From Streptococcus cristatus ATCC 51100 (lineage in GTDB: Bacteria; Bacillota; Bacilli; Lactobacillales; Streptococcaceae): a stretch of 64,000 nucleotides of DNA. Position 1 is the first letter of the stretch; every line of letters starts with the position of its first letter. Under the pieces are notes generated by a model. It saw only the letters and a program-made list of their open reading frames with translations, was not told where the DNA came from and did no database searches. Of this stretch, positions 1 to 8,428 are shown one piece after another. Made by a program: the position numbers and the translations under genes. The stretch spans positions 1,612,001 through 1,676,000 of the forward strand of contig NZ_CP050133.1 of assembly GCF_011612585.1 (NCBI RefSeq), given 5' to 3'.

Positions 1-201
<201 letters not shown>

Positions 202-244
202 TTAATCCTTTCAAGGCTAATGAAACCTTTTTTGATAACACTTC

Positions 245-250
245 ATTATA
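245..250 (-). promoter_or_regulatory. Extended -10 element of metG
   Basis: On the minus strand TATAAT is preceded by TGA, giving an extended -10 (TGnTATAAT) about 45 bases upstream of the metG start codon. The -35 position shows only a weak match, CTTTCA, at 17 bases spacing. Confidence 0.6.
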
Positions 251-343
251 TCATATTTCCTAGCGATTGAAAGAGGGGACTCCTCCTTCTTCTAGCCTTT
301 TTATAGCTTTACAATCACTTTGCTATAAATCAACTCTATCTTT

Positions 344-352
344 TGGTATAAT
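344..352 (+). promoter_or_regulatory. Extended -10 element of exoA
   Basis: TGGTATAAT lies 35 bases upstream of the exoA ATG. There is no convincing -35 at 16-18 bases, which fits a promoter relying on the extended -10. An AAAAGGA ribosome site follows just before the start codon. Confidence 0.6.
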
Positions 353-387
353 AAATTCAGGAAATTTCTACTAGAAAAGGACATTTT

Positions 388-1215
388 ATGAAACTCATCT
401 CTTGGAACATTGACTCTCTCAACGCTGCCTTGACCAGTGATTCTGCCCGCGCTCAGCTCTCTCAGGCTGTCCTTCGGACCTTGCAAGCAGAAAATGCGGA
501 TATCATCGCTATTCAGGAAACGAAGCTATCTGCTAAAGGCCCGACTAAAAAACACCTTGAAATTTTAGAAGAGCTCTTCCCAGGCTATGAAAATACTTGG
601 CGCTCGTCTCAAGAGCCAGCTCGCAAAGGCTATGCTGGGACCATGTTCCTCTACAAAAAAGAGCTGACACCCATCGTAAGCTTCCCAGAAATCGGTGCAC
701 CATCAACCATGGATGCTGAAGGCCGCATCATTACGCTGGAATTTGACGACTTCTTCGTCACTCAGGTCTACACACCCAATGCTGGCGATGGCCTCAAACG
801 CTTGGAAGAACGTCAGGTCTGGGATGTCAAATACGCTGAATACTTGGCATCACTGGATGAACAAAAACCAGTCCTCGCAACTGGAGACTACAATGTAGCT
901 CACAAGGAAATCGACTTGGCCAATCCAGCCAGCAACCGCCGTTCACCAGGCTTTACCGATGAAGAGCGTGCCGGCTTCACCAACCTGCTGGATAAAGGCT
1001 TTACCGATACCTTCCGCCACTTGCACGGCGATATCCCTAACCAATACACATGGTGGGCGCAACGCAGCAAGACTTCTAAAATAAACAACACAGGCTGGAG
1101 AATCGACTACTGGCTGACAAGCAACCGAGTGGCAGACAAGGTAACCAAGTCTGATATGATTGACTCCGGTGCACGGCAAGACCACACTCCGATTGTCATG
1201 GAAATTGAACTTTAA
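388..1215 (+). CDS. exoA: Exodeoxyribonuclease III / AP endonuclease (ExoA)
   Basis: Exonuclease-endonuclease-phosphatase fold enzyme that cleaves DNA at abasic sites and trims 3' blocked ends in base excision repair. The 275-residue protein is full length. Visible family marks are SWNID at the N-terminus, the metal-binding Glu of IQETK at residue 44, the DYNVAHKEIDL segment carrying the catalytic Asp and Asn, RIDYWL, and the C-terminal DHTPI holding the catalytic Asp-His pair. The start is fixed by an AAAAGGA site eight bases upstream. The next gene starts 11 bases after its stop, so the two are probably co-transcribed. It is divergent from metG. Confidence 0.95.
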   Translation: MKLISWNIDSLNAALTSDSARAQLSQAVLRTLQAENADIIAIQETKLSAKGPTKKHLEILEELFPGYENTWRSSQEPARKGYAGTMFLYKKELTPIVSFPEIGAPSTMDAEGRIITLEFDDFFVTQVYTPNAGDGLKRLEERQVWDVKYAEYLASLDEQKPVLATGDYNVAHKEIDLANPASNRRSPGFTDEERAGFTNLLDKGFTDTFRHLHGDIPNQYTWWAQRSKTSKINNTGWRIDYWLTSNRVADKVTKSDMIDSGARQDHTPIVMEIEL

Positions 1216-1226
1216 GGAGGAATCCG

Positions 1227-1613
1227 ATGGACTATCAGGCTGTTATCCCCGAATTTATGGTATCTGACATCGAACAGTCGCGCCACTTCTACTGCGACTT
1301 ACTGGGATTCTCTGTCGAATACGAGCGTCCCGAGGAGAAATTTCTCTTCCTCTCGCTTGAAGACTGCCAGCTCATGTTAGAAGAAGGCAGCGCAGAAGAA
1401 TTAGCCCAACTGACCTATCCTTTCGGGCGCGGTGTCAATATTTCCTTTGGCATCGAAGATGTCCCTCAGCTCCACCAAAAACTGCTGGAAGCTGACTATC
1501 CCATCCATCGTCCGCTGACAAAAAGAGAATTTCGCGTAGGAGATAGCTTTATCTACCCACATGAATTTGCGGTTTTGGATCCAGATGGATATTTCCTACG
1601 ATTTAGTGAATAA
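1227..1613 (+). CDS. VOC/glyoxalase-fold protein (bleomycin resistance protein-like)
   Basis: 128-residue protein of the vicinal-oxygen-chelate superfamily. The N-terminus (AVIPEFMVSDIEQSRHFYCD) is the usual first beta-alpha unit, with LLGF following, and the C-terminus ends VLDPDGYFLRFSE, the classical last strands with the PDGxxxxF motif. The DPD segment and the His of HEFAVL are plausible metal ligands. Substrate cannot be read from sequence; members bind bleomycin-type drugs, act as dioxygenases, or have no known enzyme activity. A GGAGG ribosome site sits immediately before the ATG and the gene probably shares a transcript with exoA. Confidence 0.8.
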   Translation: MDYQAVIPEFMVSDIEQSRHFYCDLLGFSVEYERPEEKFLFLSLEDCQLMLEEGSAEELAQLTYPFGRGVNISFGIEDVPQLHQKLLEADYPIHRPLTKREFRVGDSFIYPHEFAVLDPDGYFLRFSE

Positions 1614-1616
1614 GAA

Positions 1617-1632
1617 GAGGCTGGGACAAAAG
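1617..1632 (+). repeat. Outer end of intergenic repeat element, copy 1
   Basis: The 16-base GAGGCTGGGACAAAAG is the same sequence that closes the second copy of the intergenic element near 26.1 kb. Here it is separated from the rest of the element by about 135 bases. With the downstream GGCCGACCTC it can also fold into a short hairpin just after the glyoxalase-fold gene. Confidence 0.6.
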
Positions 1633-1648
1633 GCCGACCTCAAATATA

Positions 1649-1702
1649 AAAAGCGAACAAAACTAGTTTTCTGGTAATCAGAATTCTGCTTTGTTCGCTT
1701 TT
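1649..1702. repeat. Long hairpin inside repeat element copy 1
   Basis: A perfect 13-base inverted repeat (AAAAGCGAACAAA at 1649-1661 and TTTGTTCGCTTTT at 1690-1702) encloses a 28-base loop. It lies between two convergent genes and has A and T runs on both sides, so it could serve as a bidirectional terminator. It is absent from the other copy of the surrounding element. Confidence 0.6.
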
Positions 1703-1770
1703 CGCATTTAATTATAGATTTGAAGGACTTAATAATTAAGATTTTTAAAAACTGAAATCTTTTTATCCCA

Positions 1771-1927
1771 AACTCTCTCAATTGTCTTTGGATTGTCGAG
1801 CAAGACGCAGTGGTTAAGTGGGCTCTACTACGCTGATTTCATCAGCTTTTACAGCCCTACTCAACTGTGCGGAGGTGGGACGACGAAATCGAATTCTAAC
1901 GAATTACCGATTTCTGTCCCACTCTCT
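1771..1927 (+). repeat. Intergenic repeat element, copy 1 main body (about 155 bp)
   Basis: This stretch recurs almost base for base, in the opposite orientation, at 25947-26099; the one difference noticed is TTAAG here against TTGAG there. It contains two nested stem-loops: one from AGTGGGCT to AGCCCTACT with an inner GCTGAT/ATCAGC stem, and one from GTGGGAC to GTCCCAC with GAAATCG/CGATTTC inside. It has no start codon with a plausible ribosome site. It lies between the convergent glyoxalase-fold gene and tmcAL. It looks like a small mobile or mobilised intergenic element; I cannot name a family. Confidence 0.85.
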
Positions 1928-1962
1928 ATTTACAAGTAAATTTCTCAAATCTATCTATACTA

Positions 1963-3057
1963 TCAGAGAGTATTTTGTAGTGGAAAGCGTCCAAAATTCT
2001 GCTCAGTCAGTGCAAGATTGCCCAGCTGATAAACCTTGTCAGCCTTCTGGGTCAGACTATCCCATGGCTCCTTGCCAATACGGCTGACCAATTCAACTTT
2101 TCCCTTAAGCTTGGACAAATGCTGGCGTCCCTGCTCAGAAAAGCCTAAGATATGGATGTCAGACGGAATCTCTTCTTGTCTAGCTCCGACCAGAATATAG
2201 GTCAACAGACGACGAATCCGGGCCTTGGTATAGCGCTTAGTCGCCACCTTCTCGACCAGCTCTTCTATGGTCTCACTGCTTTTCAAGGCCTCTCTAATCC
2301 TAACGGCCAATTCCTGATTTACCTGATAAAAGTCTGTCAAATCCGAACAAGTCACTATCTGGTAACGGAGATAAGGAAAGAGGTTCGACCATGTCACCTT
2401 GGGAGCCGTTTCAAGCAAGTGATGGGCTGGAGTGAATTTTTTGAGAAAGTCTGGCTGATCCAGATTCTGACGAAGGGCAGTTGCCGAAGCAAATTCCTGA
2501 TCCGCTGATAAGGAATGGTAGCCAGCACCCTGACGTTGAATCGGACACAGCTTTATAGTTTTTCCCGCCACAGCCTTGGCATAGGCCAAGCCCAAGATAT
2601 GGTTGGGAGTAGACCCTGAGAAGTTGAGCCCTGCAAACTCCTGCCACATAGCCTGAGTCTTCTGAGGATAGGATAGGGAATCAGGCAAGCTAGCCAGATA
2701 AGCCTCCATCTGCTCTGCCTTTTCACCATAGACCTTGGAAATTCTCTCATAATCCAGCACTTCCTCAGTTCCAAAAGTCAGCTGTTCGATGCCCAGTCTC
2801 TCTAAAATATCTACTGCCCCCTTAGCGAAAAAGTCCGCCGCCTGAACGCTGACCAAGAAAGGCAGCTCAAGGACCAAATCCGCTCCAGCTTCTAAAGCCA
2901 TCTGGGCCCGAGTCCACTTGTCCACGATAGCCGGCTCCCCTCGCTGAACAAAGTTGCCACTCATGGCGATAATTTTCAGACCAGAAGCCTGCTCCAGCAG
3001 ATATTTGTGCCCATTATGAAAAGGATTAAACTCTGCGATAATACCGGTGACTGTCAT
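1963..3057 (-). CDS. tmcAL: tRNA(Met) cytidine acetate ligase (TmcAL, YlbM-like)
   Basis: Forms N4-acetylcytidine at the wobble base of elongator tRNA-Met, using acetate and ATP. The 364-residue length fits the family. The nucleotidyltransferase signature [12 protein letters not shown] occupies residues 10-21 (equivalent of the HIGH motif), [13 protein letters not shown] follows near residue 32, and the ISGxGL-like [11 protein letters not shown] stretch is near residue 148. It is the last gene of the yqeG operon; its ATG starts one base beyond the stop of the methyltransferase gene. The name is transferred from the characterised Bacillus family member. Confidence 0.9.
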   Translation of the reverse strand: MTVTGIIAEFNPFHNGHKYLLEQASGLKIIAMSGNFVQRGEPAIVDKWTRAQMALEAGADLVLELPFLVSVQAADFFAKGAVDILERLGIEQLTFGTEEVLDYERISKVYGEKAEQMEAYLASLPDSLSYPQKTQAMWQEFAGLNFSGSTPNHILGLAYAKAVAGKTIKLCPIQRQGAGYHSLSADQEFASATALRQNLDQPDFLKKFTPAHHLLETAPKVTWSNLFPYLRYQIVTCSDLTDFYQVNQELAVRIREALKSSETIEELVEKVATKRYTKARIRRLLTYILVGARQEEIPSDIHILGFSEQGRQHLSKLKGKVELVSRIGKEPWDSLTQKADKVYQLGNLALTEQNFGRFPLQNTL

Positions 3058-3058
3058 C

Positions 3059-3793
3059 TCATTTCTCCGCTACAAAGAACCAGCGAGCGCTCTTATCAGT
3101 CGGCTCCTTGTCCTCAAAGTCCGCGTAAACCTTGACATTCTTAAAGCCAGCCTGCTCCAGCAAGATATCGTAGGTCAGAATCTCATAGGTCCGCTCCTCA
3201 TGCACCTCATCATGGCGCGTGAAGCGCCCATCCTCATCTTGGACAAAGAAAGTCAGCTCATGCACGATGGAATGAGGCGGTTCGTCCGCATAAGAATCCC
3301 AGACCATGGCAAAGGTTTCAGCATTTTCATGATAGGAATAACCTGGAAAAACCTCGTCAATCTGGTAAATCGAGTGCACATCAAAGATGAAGCGACCACC
3401 CTCATTTAGATGCTGGTAAACCTCAGTAAATACCTGACCGACATCGACTTCGTCCTCCATGTAGCAAATCGAGTCTGAGTAACAAGTCACCAAGTCAAAC
3501 TGACCGACGCCACTCAAATCCAGCATATTGCCCTGAATAAAGGGAATGTCCAAACCGGCCTCTCTGCTACGCTTCTCTGCCAAATCCAGCATTTCCTGAC
3601 TCAGGTCCAGCCCCGTCACATCAAAACCAGCCTGCTTAAAATAAATGGACTGAATGCCCGTACCACAGGCCAGTTCCAGCAGCCTTTTCTTATCCTTGGG
3701 AAAATGACGCAGACTGAAATCCGTCCACTTCTCATACAAAGAATCATCCATAATCGCATCGTAAACCGACGCGAAGGTTTCATAAGTTGCCAT
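3059..3793 (-). CDS. Class I SAM-dependent methyltransferase
   Basis: 244-residue Rossmann-fold methyltransferase. Motif I (LELACGTG) is at about residues 39-46, the acidic end of strand 2 is GLDLS near residue 63, and [12 protein letters not shown] is the motif IV region. The substrate is not known from the sequence. An in-frame codon lies upstream, but the start [12 protein letters not shown] is chosen because GAAAGGAAAAG sits just before that ATG and because family members start this way. It sits between rsfS and tmcAL, as in other streptococci, suggesting a role tied to RNA or ribosome maturation, though that is inference. Confidence 0.85.
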   Translation of the reverse strand: MATYETFASVYDAIMDDSLYEKWTDFSLRHFPKDKKRLLELACGTGIQSIYFKQAGFDVTGLDLSQEMLDLAEKRSREAGLDIPFIQGNMLDLSGVGQFDLVTCYSDSICYMEDEVDVGQVFTEVYQHLNEGGRFIFDVHSIYQIDEVFPGYSYHENAETFAMVWDSYADEPPHSIVHELTFFVQDEDGRFTRHDEVHEERTYEILTYDILLEQAGFKNVKVYADFEDKEPTDKSARWFFVAEK

Positions 3794-3867
3794 ACTTTTC
3801 CTTTCAAAAATAGCCCAGCCAGCAGGCTGACTGAGCCGAATTTTGCTTTCTGCCCAAGGACAAAAAA

Positions 3868-4233
3868 TCACTTATTCTTTTCTTCCAATAAGGCCGCAAC
3901 ATCCACACCAGTTGCTTCGTGCCATAACTTTTCCAGATTGTAATGCGCCCGCATTTCCTCAGAAAAGACATGGACAACGATGCCGCCCAAGTCTAATAGC
4001 ACCCAGCCACCTGCTGCGTCACCCTCAACATGACCAGCAAAAACACCAGCCGCAGCAGCTTTCTCACGAATATTTTCAGCGACTGCATCCAGCTGACGGC
4101 TGTTCATCGAGCTGACGATGACAAAATAATCTGTCACGGTTGTCAAACCTTGCAAGTCCAAAGCCACAATATCTTCTGCACGCTTTTCATCGGCCGCTTT
4201 CACGACCAGTTCCAATAATTCTTGTTCTTTCAT
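3868..4233 (-). CDS. rsfS: Ribosomal silencing factor RsfS (Iojap family)
   Basis: 121-residue RsfS/DUF143 protein. The family binds ribosomal protein uL14 on the large subunit and blocks subunit joining when nutrients are scarce. Diagnostic stretches are [18 protein letters not shown] (residues 24-41), NSRQLDAVA, and [19 protein letters not shown] (residues 76-94), followed by YNLEKLW. The GGWVLLD signature is intact. The gene follows the cysteine hydrolase gene by nine bases in the yqeG operon. Confidence 0.95.
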   Translation of the reverse strand: MKEQELLELVVKAADEKRAEDIVALDLQGLTTVTDYFVIVSSMNSRQLDAVAENIREKAAAAGVFAGHVEGDAAGGWVLLDLGGIVVHVFSEEMRAHYNLEKLWHEATGVDVAALLEEKNK

Positions 4234-4242
4234 AGTTCCTCT

Positions 4243-4746
4243 TTAATTAAAAATGTTTTTGTAATCTAGAACATCCGCAAAACGTCCGTCCCAAATTTTT
4301 TGGTAAAAAGTATTTATTTTTTCTGCCGAAGCGTCTTCTCCATCAAAAGTTGTAAAAGCACCTTCTGGAATGACAAGTCTATAATCAAATTCAAATCCAA
4401 CTTTAACTGATGCATCTACACAATATTCCGTCTGCATTCCACATAAAACTAGACGACCAATATCTTCTTTATCCAAGTAATCCTTCAAACCTGTCTCTTT
4501 AAATATACTATTATACTTCTTCTGAAAGACCTTTTCGTCTGACTTTCTATTCAAGAGAGGAGACAACTGCCAATCTTCCAATGCACTATCTTCTGGATTT
4601 TCCACATGCTGAATATAGATAATTTCGACACCGTTACTCCTAGCCTGATGCTGCAGAAAGGAAATTTTATCCATCATTTTATCAGACTGAAAACCTGTCT
4701 CCACTAAGATATTTTGTACATCTATAATGATTAGAGCTGTTTTCAT
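4243..4746 (-). CDS. Isochorismatase-family cysteine hydrolase
   Basis: 167-residue alpha/beta cysteine hydrolase. ALIIIDVQN at residues 4-12 carries the catalytic Asp, and [13 protein letters not shown] carries the nucleophile Cys near residue 110 next to the usual cis-peptide turn. Family members hydrolyse isochorismate, nicotinamide and other amides; its place in an operon with nadD makes a link to NAD metabolism tempting but unproven. The ATG overlaps the stop of yqeK by four bases, indicating translational coupling. Base composition here is more AT-rich than in the flanking operon genes. Confidence 0.85.
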   Translation of the reverse strand: MKTALIIIDVQNILVETGFQSDKMMDKISFLQHQARSNGVEIIYIQHVENPEDSALEDWQLSPLLNRKSDEKVFQKKYNSIFKETGLKDYLDKEDIGRLVLCGMQTEYCVDASVKVGFEFDYRLVIPEGAFTTFDGEDASAEKINTFYQKIWDGRFADVLDYKNIFN

Positions 4747-5342
4747 TCTTCTATTTCCTTCAAATATCCTACAAAGGCATTGTAGGTCTCCAAGGTCTGC
4801 GGATAGATAGGGATTCCTTTATGGGCTAGATGCTCCACTGTCCTTGCTGTTTCATAGGCCACAGCCTGATTGAGCGACTGCTGAGCCAACTCTCTGGCCT
4901 TGTCCACTCCTGGAAAGTCCCGGTTGTGCTCAATGTAGTCGGCGACATAGACCACCTTGTCCAGCTCAGACATGGTGCTACTGCCCACTGTATGAATCTC
5001 GATGGCCCGCAGGATCTCAGCATCTTTGATGCCTAGATCTTCCTGAATCTTGTAAATTCCCACCATGCCATGCCAGACATTGTTGCCCCAGTTTTTCAGG
5101 TCAGGGTCCAGCTGGTATTTGTCAATCAAGGCCAGAAATTCCTCATCCGAGACCTTTTTCGCATAGTCGTGTAGAAGCCCTGCCAGACCCGCTTTTTCGA
5201 CATCAAGACCGAAGCGCTCCGCTAATTCTCGGGCAGCCTTTTCCACACCTAGACAATGCTGCAAGCGTTTCTCGGGCATGACTGTTTCCATCTTAGCCAG
5301 CAAGGCCTCTCGGCTCATGCGGATATAGCTTTCATAGGTCAT
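4743..5342 (-). CDS. yqeK: HD-domain hydrolase YqeK (probable diadenosine tetraphosphatase)
   Basis: 199-residue HD-superfamily protein. The metal-binding His of [10 protein letters not shown] (about residue 29), the HD pair in LLHDYAKK (about residues 57-58), WHGMVG, EIHTVG and the late [15 protein letters not shown] (near residue 135) together match the YqeK family. Characterised members split Ap4A symmetrically to two ADP. It overlaps nadD by four bases and the hydrolase gene by four bases, so it is in the middle of a tightly coupled operon. Confidence 0.9.
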   Translation of the reverse strand: MTYESYIRMSREALLAKMETVMPEKRLQHCLGVEKAARELAERFGLDVEKAGLAGLLHDYAKKVSDEEFLALIDKYQLDPDLKNWGNNVWHGMVGIYKIQEDLGIKDAEILRAIEIHTVGSSTMSELDKVVYVADYIEHNRDFPGVDKARELAQQSLNQAVAYETARTVEHLAHKGIPIYPQTLETYNAFVGYLKEIEE

Positions 5343-5971
5343 AGGTAAAGCCCTTCTTTCTCGATATAGTCTAAGACTGACTGAGGCAGCAGGAAATTAG
5401 GAGTCCGTCCCTGAGCTAGAAAATCCCGCACCATACTGGAGGAAATATCCATAAGGGGCACATCCACCCAGATGACAGGGTAAGAAGTCCCTGTCTTGTA
5501 GCGCGGCCGCTGAACACCGACAAACTGAACCAGCTCAACCAGCTCATCAATCCGGTACCACTTGGGCAAGTAGTCCACCATATCCGCACCGATGATAAAG
5601 TAATAGTCCGTATCTGGATGCTGCTCCGTCAGGAGCTTCATAGTGTCGTAGGTGTAGGAAATTCCCTTGCGCTCCAGCTCAATGGTTTCAATCCCTAGGC
5701 CTTCAATACCCTCGATAGCCAGCTCCAGCATTTTCAGCCGATGCTGTTCATCAATGGTCTCTTTCTTATCCACATGGGGCGGCTCGTACTCTGGCATAAG
5801 CAGGACCTGATCCAAGCCCAACTGTTGCCGGACCTGGTCCGCCACGACCAAATGAGCATGGTGGACAGGGTTGAAATTCCCACCTAAAATGCCAATCTGC
5901 TTGCGTTTCTTATCTTTAACTTCTGGTTCTAATTCCACCTTGGTAAAGGGGGTCAGTAATTCAATAGCCAT
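5339..5971 (-). CDS. nadD: Nicotinate-nucleotide adenylyltransferase
   Basis: Transfers AMP from ATP to nicotinate mononucleotide in NAD biosynthesis. The 210-residue protein has [12 protein letters not shown] (residues 29-40), the nucleotidyltransferase HxGH-type motif, and ISSSMVRDF near residue 176, the second signature. The N-terminal 25 residues before the motif are a typical streptococcal extension. It works in the same pathway as nadE and pncB, which lie at 52.5-54.8 kb. A TGGAGAT ribosome site precedes the ATG. Confidence 0.95.
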   Translation of the reverse strand: MAIELLTPFTKVELEPEVKDKKRKQIGILGGNFNPVHHAHLVVADQVRQQLGLDQVLLMPEYEPPHVDKKETIDEQHRLKMLELAIEGIEGLGIETIELERKGISYTYDTMKLLTEQHPDTDYYFIIGADMVDYLPKWYRIDELVELVQFVGVQRPRYKTGTSYPVIWVDVPLMDISSSMVRDFLAQGRTPNFLLPQSVLDYIEKEGLYL

Positions 5972-5999
5972 AGGCTGATATCTCCACAGAAATTTTTTC

Positions 6000-6311
6000 T
6001 TAAATTTGCTTGACTTTAACAGAGAGTTTGCGATTTTCCTTCTTGCTGGACTGCTTGAAGAGAATCAAGATCCGGCCGATCTTCTGCACCGTATCCACTC
6101 CGATTTCTTCTTCCAAAATCTCAGCAACTTCATGGATATTCTCATCTGTATTCTGCAAGAGCGTAACCTTGATCAGTTCTCGCGCATCCAGCGCCTGACG
6201 AATGCTGGTTTTAATCTGGTCATTGAGTCCGTTTTTGCCAATCTGAACGATGGGCTTGAGTGAGTGGGCCTGACTGTTGAGAAAGGCCCTTTGTTTACTT
6301 GTTAATGCCAT
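6000..6311 (-). CDS. yhbY: Ribosome assembly RNA-binding protein YhbY (CRM domain)
   Basis: 103-residue single CRM-domain protein that associates with pre-50S particles. The start is placed at MALTSKQRAFL because that is the family N-terminus; an in-frame codon 14 positions upstream lacks support. The GxxG-like loop IGKNGLNDQI is at residues 25-34 and REL(I)KVTLLQN follows. The C-terminus is rich in Lys. It lies between the MGMT-like gene and nadD in the same operon. Confidence 0.92.
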   Translation of the reverse strand: MALTSKQRAFLNSQAHSLKPIVQIGKNGLNDQIKTSIRQALDARELIKVTLLQNTDENIHEVAEILEEEIGVDTVQKIGRILILFKQSSKKENRKLSVKVKQI

Positions 6312-6359
6312 AGTTTTCCTTATTCTTTTAAAAATAGCAGAGCTTATACTCAAAGAGTA

Positions 6360-6743
6360 TTAGTCTTGCCCGCACATGAGATTTCTTTCCAAATCAAATG
6401 AATACCGTTTCTTTTGAAAATCTTGGACATAGTACCTCATCTTTGTTTTCCCTTTTTGAATAATGCTATGTCCTTCCGCTTCCAGCAGCCCTCTTTGTAC
6501 TTCAAGGCCTCCAGGATACTTCGCATTGACTTCCCCGCCTGACTTGAGCACTCGCCAATAGGGGATTTTGGCATCTTCCTCAGACCAAGCGACAATCAAA
6601 GCAGCAATACCTGAAAAAAATGGAGCACTATTATCCTGTCCAAAGTGAGTACGCAAATCAGCCAAGGTAACCACTTTGCCGTATGGTATTTGCTGAATAG
6701 CTTCCACATATTTTTCTGGTGTGATAAAAGTTGACTGGGTCAT
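6360..6743 (-). CDS. MGMT-family protein lacking the acceptor cysteine (ATL-like)
   Basis: 127-residue protein resembling the DNA-binding domain of O6-alkylguanine DNA methyltransferases. IPYGKVVTLADL (residues 19-30) is the helix-turn-helix entry and IPYWRVLKSGG (60-70) aligns with the active-site PCHRV motif, but the Cys-His pair is replaced by Tyr-Trp. This is the hallmark of alkyltransferase-like proteins, which bind alkylated guanine and flag it for nucleotide excision repair instead of repairing it. The start MTQSTFITPEKY is chosen over an upstream in-frame ATG because AGGTAGGA precedes it and the upstream one would overlap yqeH. It is inserted between yqeH and yhbY. Confidence 0.75.
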   Translation of the reverse strand: MTQSTFITPEKYVEAIQQIPYGKVVTLADLRTHFGQDNSAPFFSGIAALIVAWSEEDAKIPYWRVLKSGGEVNAKYPGGLEVQRGLLEAEGHSIIQKGKTKMRYYVQDFQKKRYSFDLERNLMCGQD

Positions 6744-6757
6744 ACATCCTACCTTTC

Positions 6758-7864
6758 TTAGATAATCGCCTTGCGCAAGACCACGTCCACTCCTTTTGGA
6801 GCCCAAGCCGCAACCTTGGCTCTGTCATTGACGCGAATCCAGCCCAGACCAGAGAAGACGATATCCGTCTTGTCCTTGATGGTAAATTCATGCTTGACCA
6901 AGGCTGGAAATTCTTCCTTTTCCTTGCCAACTGGCGGCACTAAGAGACTGCCGACATGCTTGTCATAAAAGTCGCTAGCACCTTCCAACTTAGTCCGGTG
7001 GAGCTTGAGCTCATTGTCAAAATAAGCCGTAAAGCCCTGCTTATCGCCTGCCACAAAGTCAAAACGACCTAAACCACCCAAAAAGAGGGTTTGCTCAGGA
7101 TTGAGCTGGTAGGTTTTGGGTTTGATTTCCTTTTTGGGGCTGACATATTTGAGATTCTTAGCAGAAAGATAATGAGCCATCTGGTGACGATGGATAATGC
7201 CCGGCGTATCATAGATATGACTACCATCCGCCAAAGGAATCTCGATTTTATCCAGAGTCGTGCCAGGGAAGCGCGAAGTCGTAATGACATCCTTATCACC
7301 CGTGATTTCCTGAATGATGGCGTTAATCAAAGTAGACTTTCCGACATTGGTCACACCAACCACATACACATCACGTCCCTTGCGGCAATGCTCAATCTTG
7401 TCAATCAAGTCCTTAATGGCCTGCTTGTTTTGAGCAGAGGTCAGAATGACATCAACTGGACGCAGACCTTCTTCGTGAGCCCGCTCTGTCAGCCATTGGG
7501 TCACCTTGCTGTCCTTGACTGACTTAGGCAGAATGTCCTTTTTATTCCCGACCAAGAGAACATCATTTCCTGCGACAAAGCGAGGCAGGCCAGGGATGAC
7601 CGAGCCATTAAAGTCGAAAATATCGACAACATTGACGACCAAGGCGTCGCTATCTCCAACCTCATGCAGAAGCCGCAGAAAGTCATCATCCGTCAGCTGG
7701 ACGTCGCTGATTTCATTATAATGGCGCAGGCGGAAACAGCGCTGGCAATAGAGTTCGCCTGTCTCCAAGCCTTTTTCTAGAGCTGACTGGGGCGTGTAGC
7801 CTAGCTGGCTCTTGTCTTCTGTCTGAATAGTGGCTCCGCAGCCGATACAGAGAAGTTCTTCCAT
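6758..7864 (-). CDS. yqeH: Ribosome biogenesis GTPase YqeH
   Basis: 368-residue circularly permuted GTPase needed for 30S subunit assembly. A zinc finger is formed by Cys6, Cys9, Cys40 and Cys43. The G motifs come in permuted order: G4 as GNKKD (about residue 106), G5 as TSAQN (about 142), G1 as GVTNVGKST (about 170-178) and G3 as DTPG (about 217). The C-terminal third is the family-specific domain. The next gene downstream starts after 14 bases; yqeG ends two bases before its start. Confidence 0.95.
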   Translation of the reverse strand: MEELLCIGCGATIQTEDKSQLGYTPQSALEKGLETGELYCQRCFRLRHYNEISDVQLTDDDFLRLLHEVGDSDALVVNVVDIFDFNGSVIPGLPRFVAGNDVLLVGNKKDILPKSVKDSKVTQWLTERAHEEGLRPVDVILTSAQNKQAIKDLIDKIEHCRKGRDVYVVGVTNVGKSTLINAIIQEITGDKDVITTSRFPGTTLDKIEIPLADGSHIYDTPGIIHRHQMAHYLSAKNLKYVSPKKEIKPKTYQLNPEQTLFLGGLGRFDFVAGDKQGFTAYFDNELKLHRTKLEGASDFYDKHVGSLLVPPVGKEKEEFPALVKHEFTIKDKTDIVFSGLGWIRVNDRAKVAAWAPKGVDVVLRKAII

Positions 7865-7866
7865 GC

Positions 7867-8394
7867 TTAAATTCCTTTTTTGTATTGAATTGGGCCGTAT
7901 TTTTCAGTAATTTTATTGAGCACGCGGCGTTCACGCGCCCGATTGATCTGAGTTTTGATAGAGTCGTGCTCGACCAGCGGTTTGACCAAAATCGAACGAA
8001 TCCCAGCCCGATGCGCTGCCCGAATATCCGTCATGAGCTGGTCGCCCACCATGACCACTTCATTTTTTTCAAAATGAAAAAGCTTGAGCGCTCGGTCAAT
8101 GCCCCAAGTGAAGGGTTTCATGGCCCAGTAGACATAGTCAATATCAAACTTTTCAACAGCCCGCTTGACCCGTTTTTGGTTGTTATTGGACACCACGATA
8201 ATCCGAATGCCCGCATCCCGCAAATCATGGAGCCACTTCTTCATCTCTGGGGTTCCGTCAGGATTATTCCAAGCAATCAGGGTGTTATCCAAATCCACCA
8301 AAACTGCTTTGATGCCCTGTCTTTTCAAACTCTCTACTGTCAAATCGTAAACCGCCTCGACCGCAAAGTCGGGCATATAATCTTCAATCGCCAC
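7867..8394 (-). CDS. yqeG: YqeG-family HAD phosphatase
   Basis: 175-residue HAD superfamily (IIIA) phosphatase. Motif I is VDLDNTLIAW near residues 31-40 and motif III is MVGDQLMTDI near residue 113. The start is a GTG (protein MAIEDYMPDF) because GGAGAGA lies six to seven bases before it, and because upstream in-frame codons run into the promoter. First gene of the operon that ends with tmcAL. The family substrate is not settled; a link to phosphatidylglycerophosphate phosphatases exists for relatives. Confidence 0.92.
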   Translation of the reverse strand: MAIEDYMPDFAVEAVYDLTVESLKRQGIKAVLVDLDNTLIAWNNPDGTPEMKKWLHDLRDAGIRIIVVSNNNQKRVKRAVEKFDIDYVYWAMKPFTWGIDRALKLFHFEKNEVVMVGDQLMTDIRAAHRAGIRSILVKPLVEHDSIKTQINRARERRVLNKITEKYGPIQYKKGI

Positions 8395-8422
8395 ATCTCT
8401 CTCCAAAAATCGTATTCGCACT

Positions 8423-8428
8423 ATTATA
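8423..8428 (-). promoter_or_regulatory. Promoter -10 of the yqeG operon
   Basis: TGCTATAAT on the minus strand is a full extended -10, 28 bases before the GTG start of yqeG. The base hexamer 17 positions upstream is GTGCCA, a weak -35. The stop codon of the decayed upstream reading frame falls inside this element. Confidence 0.75.
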
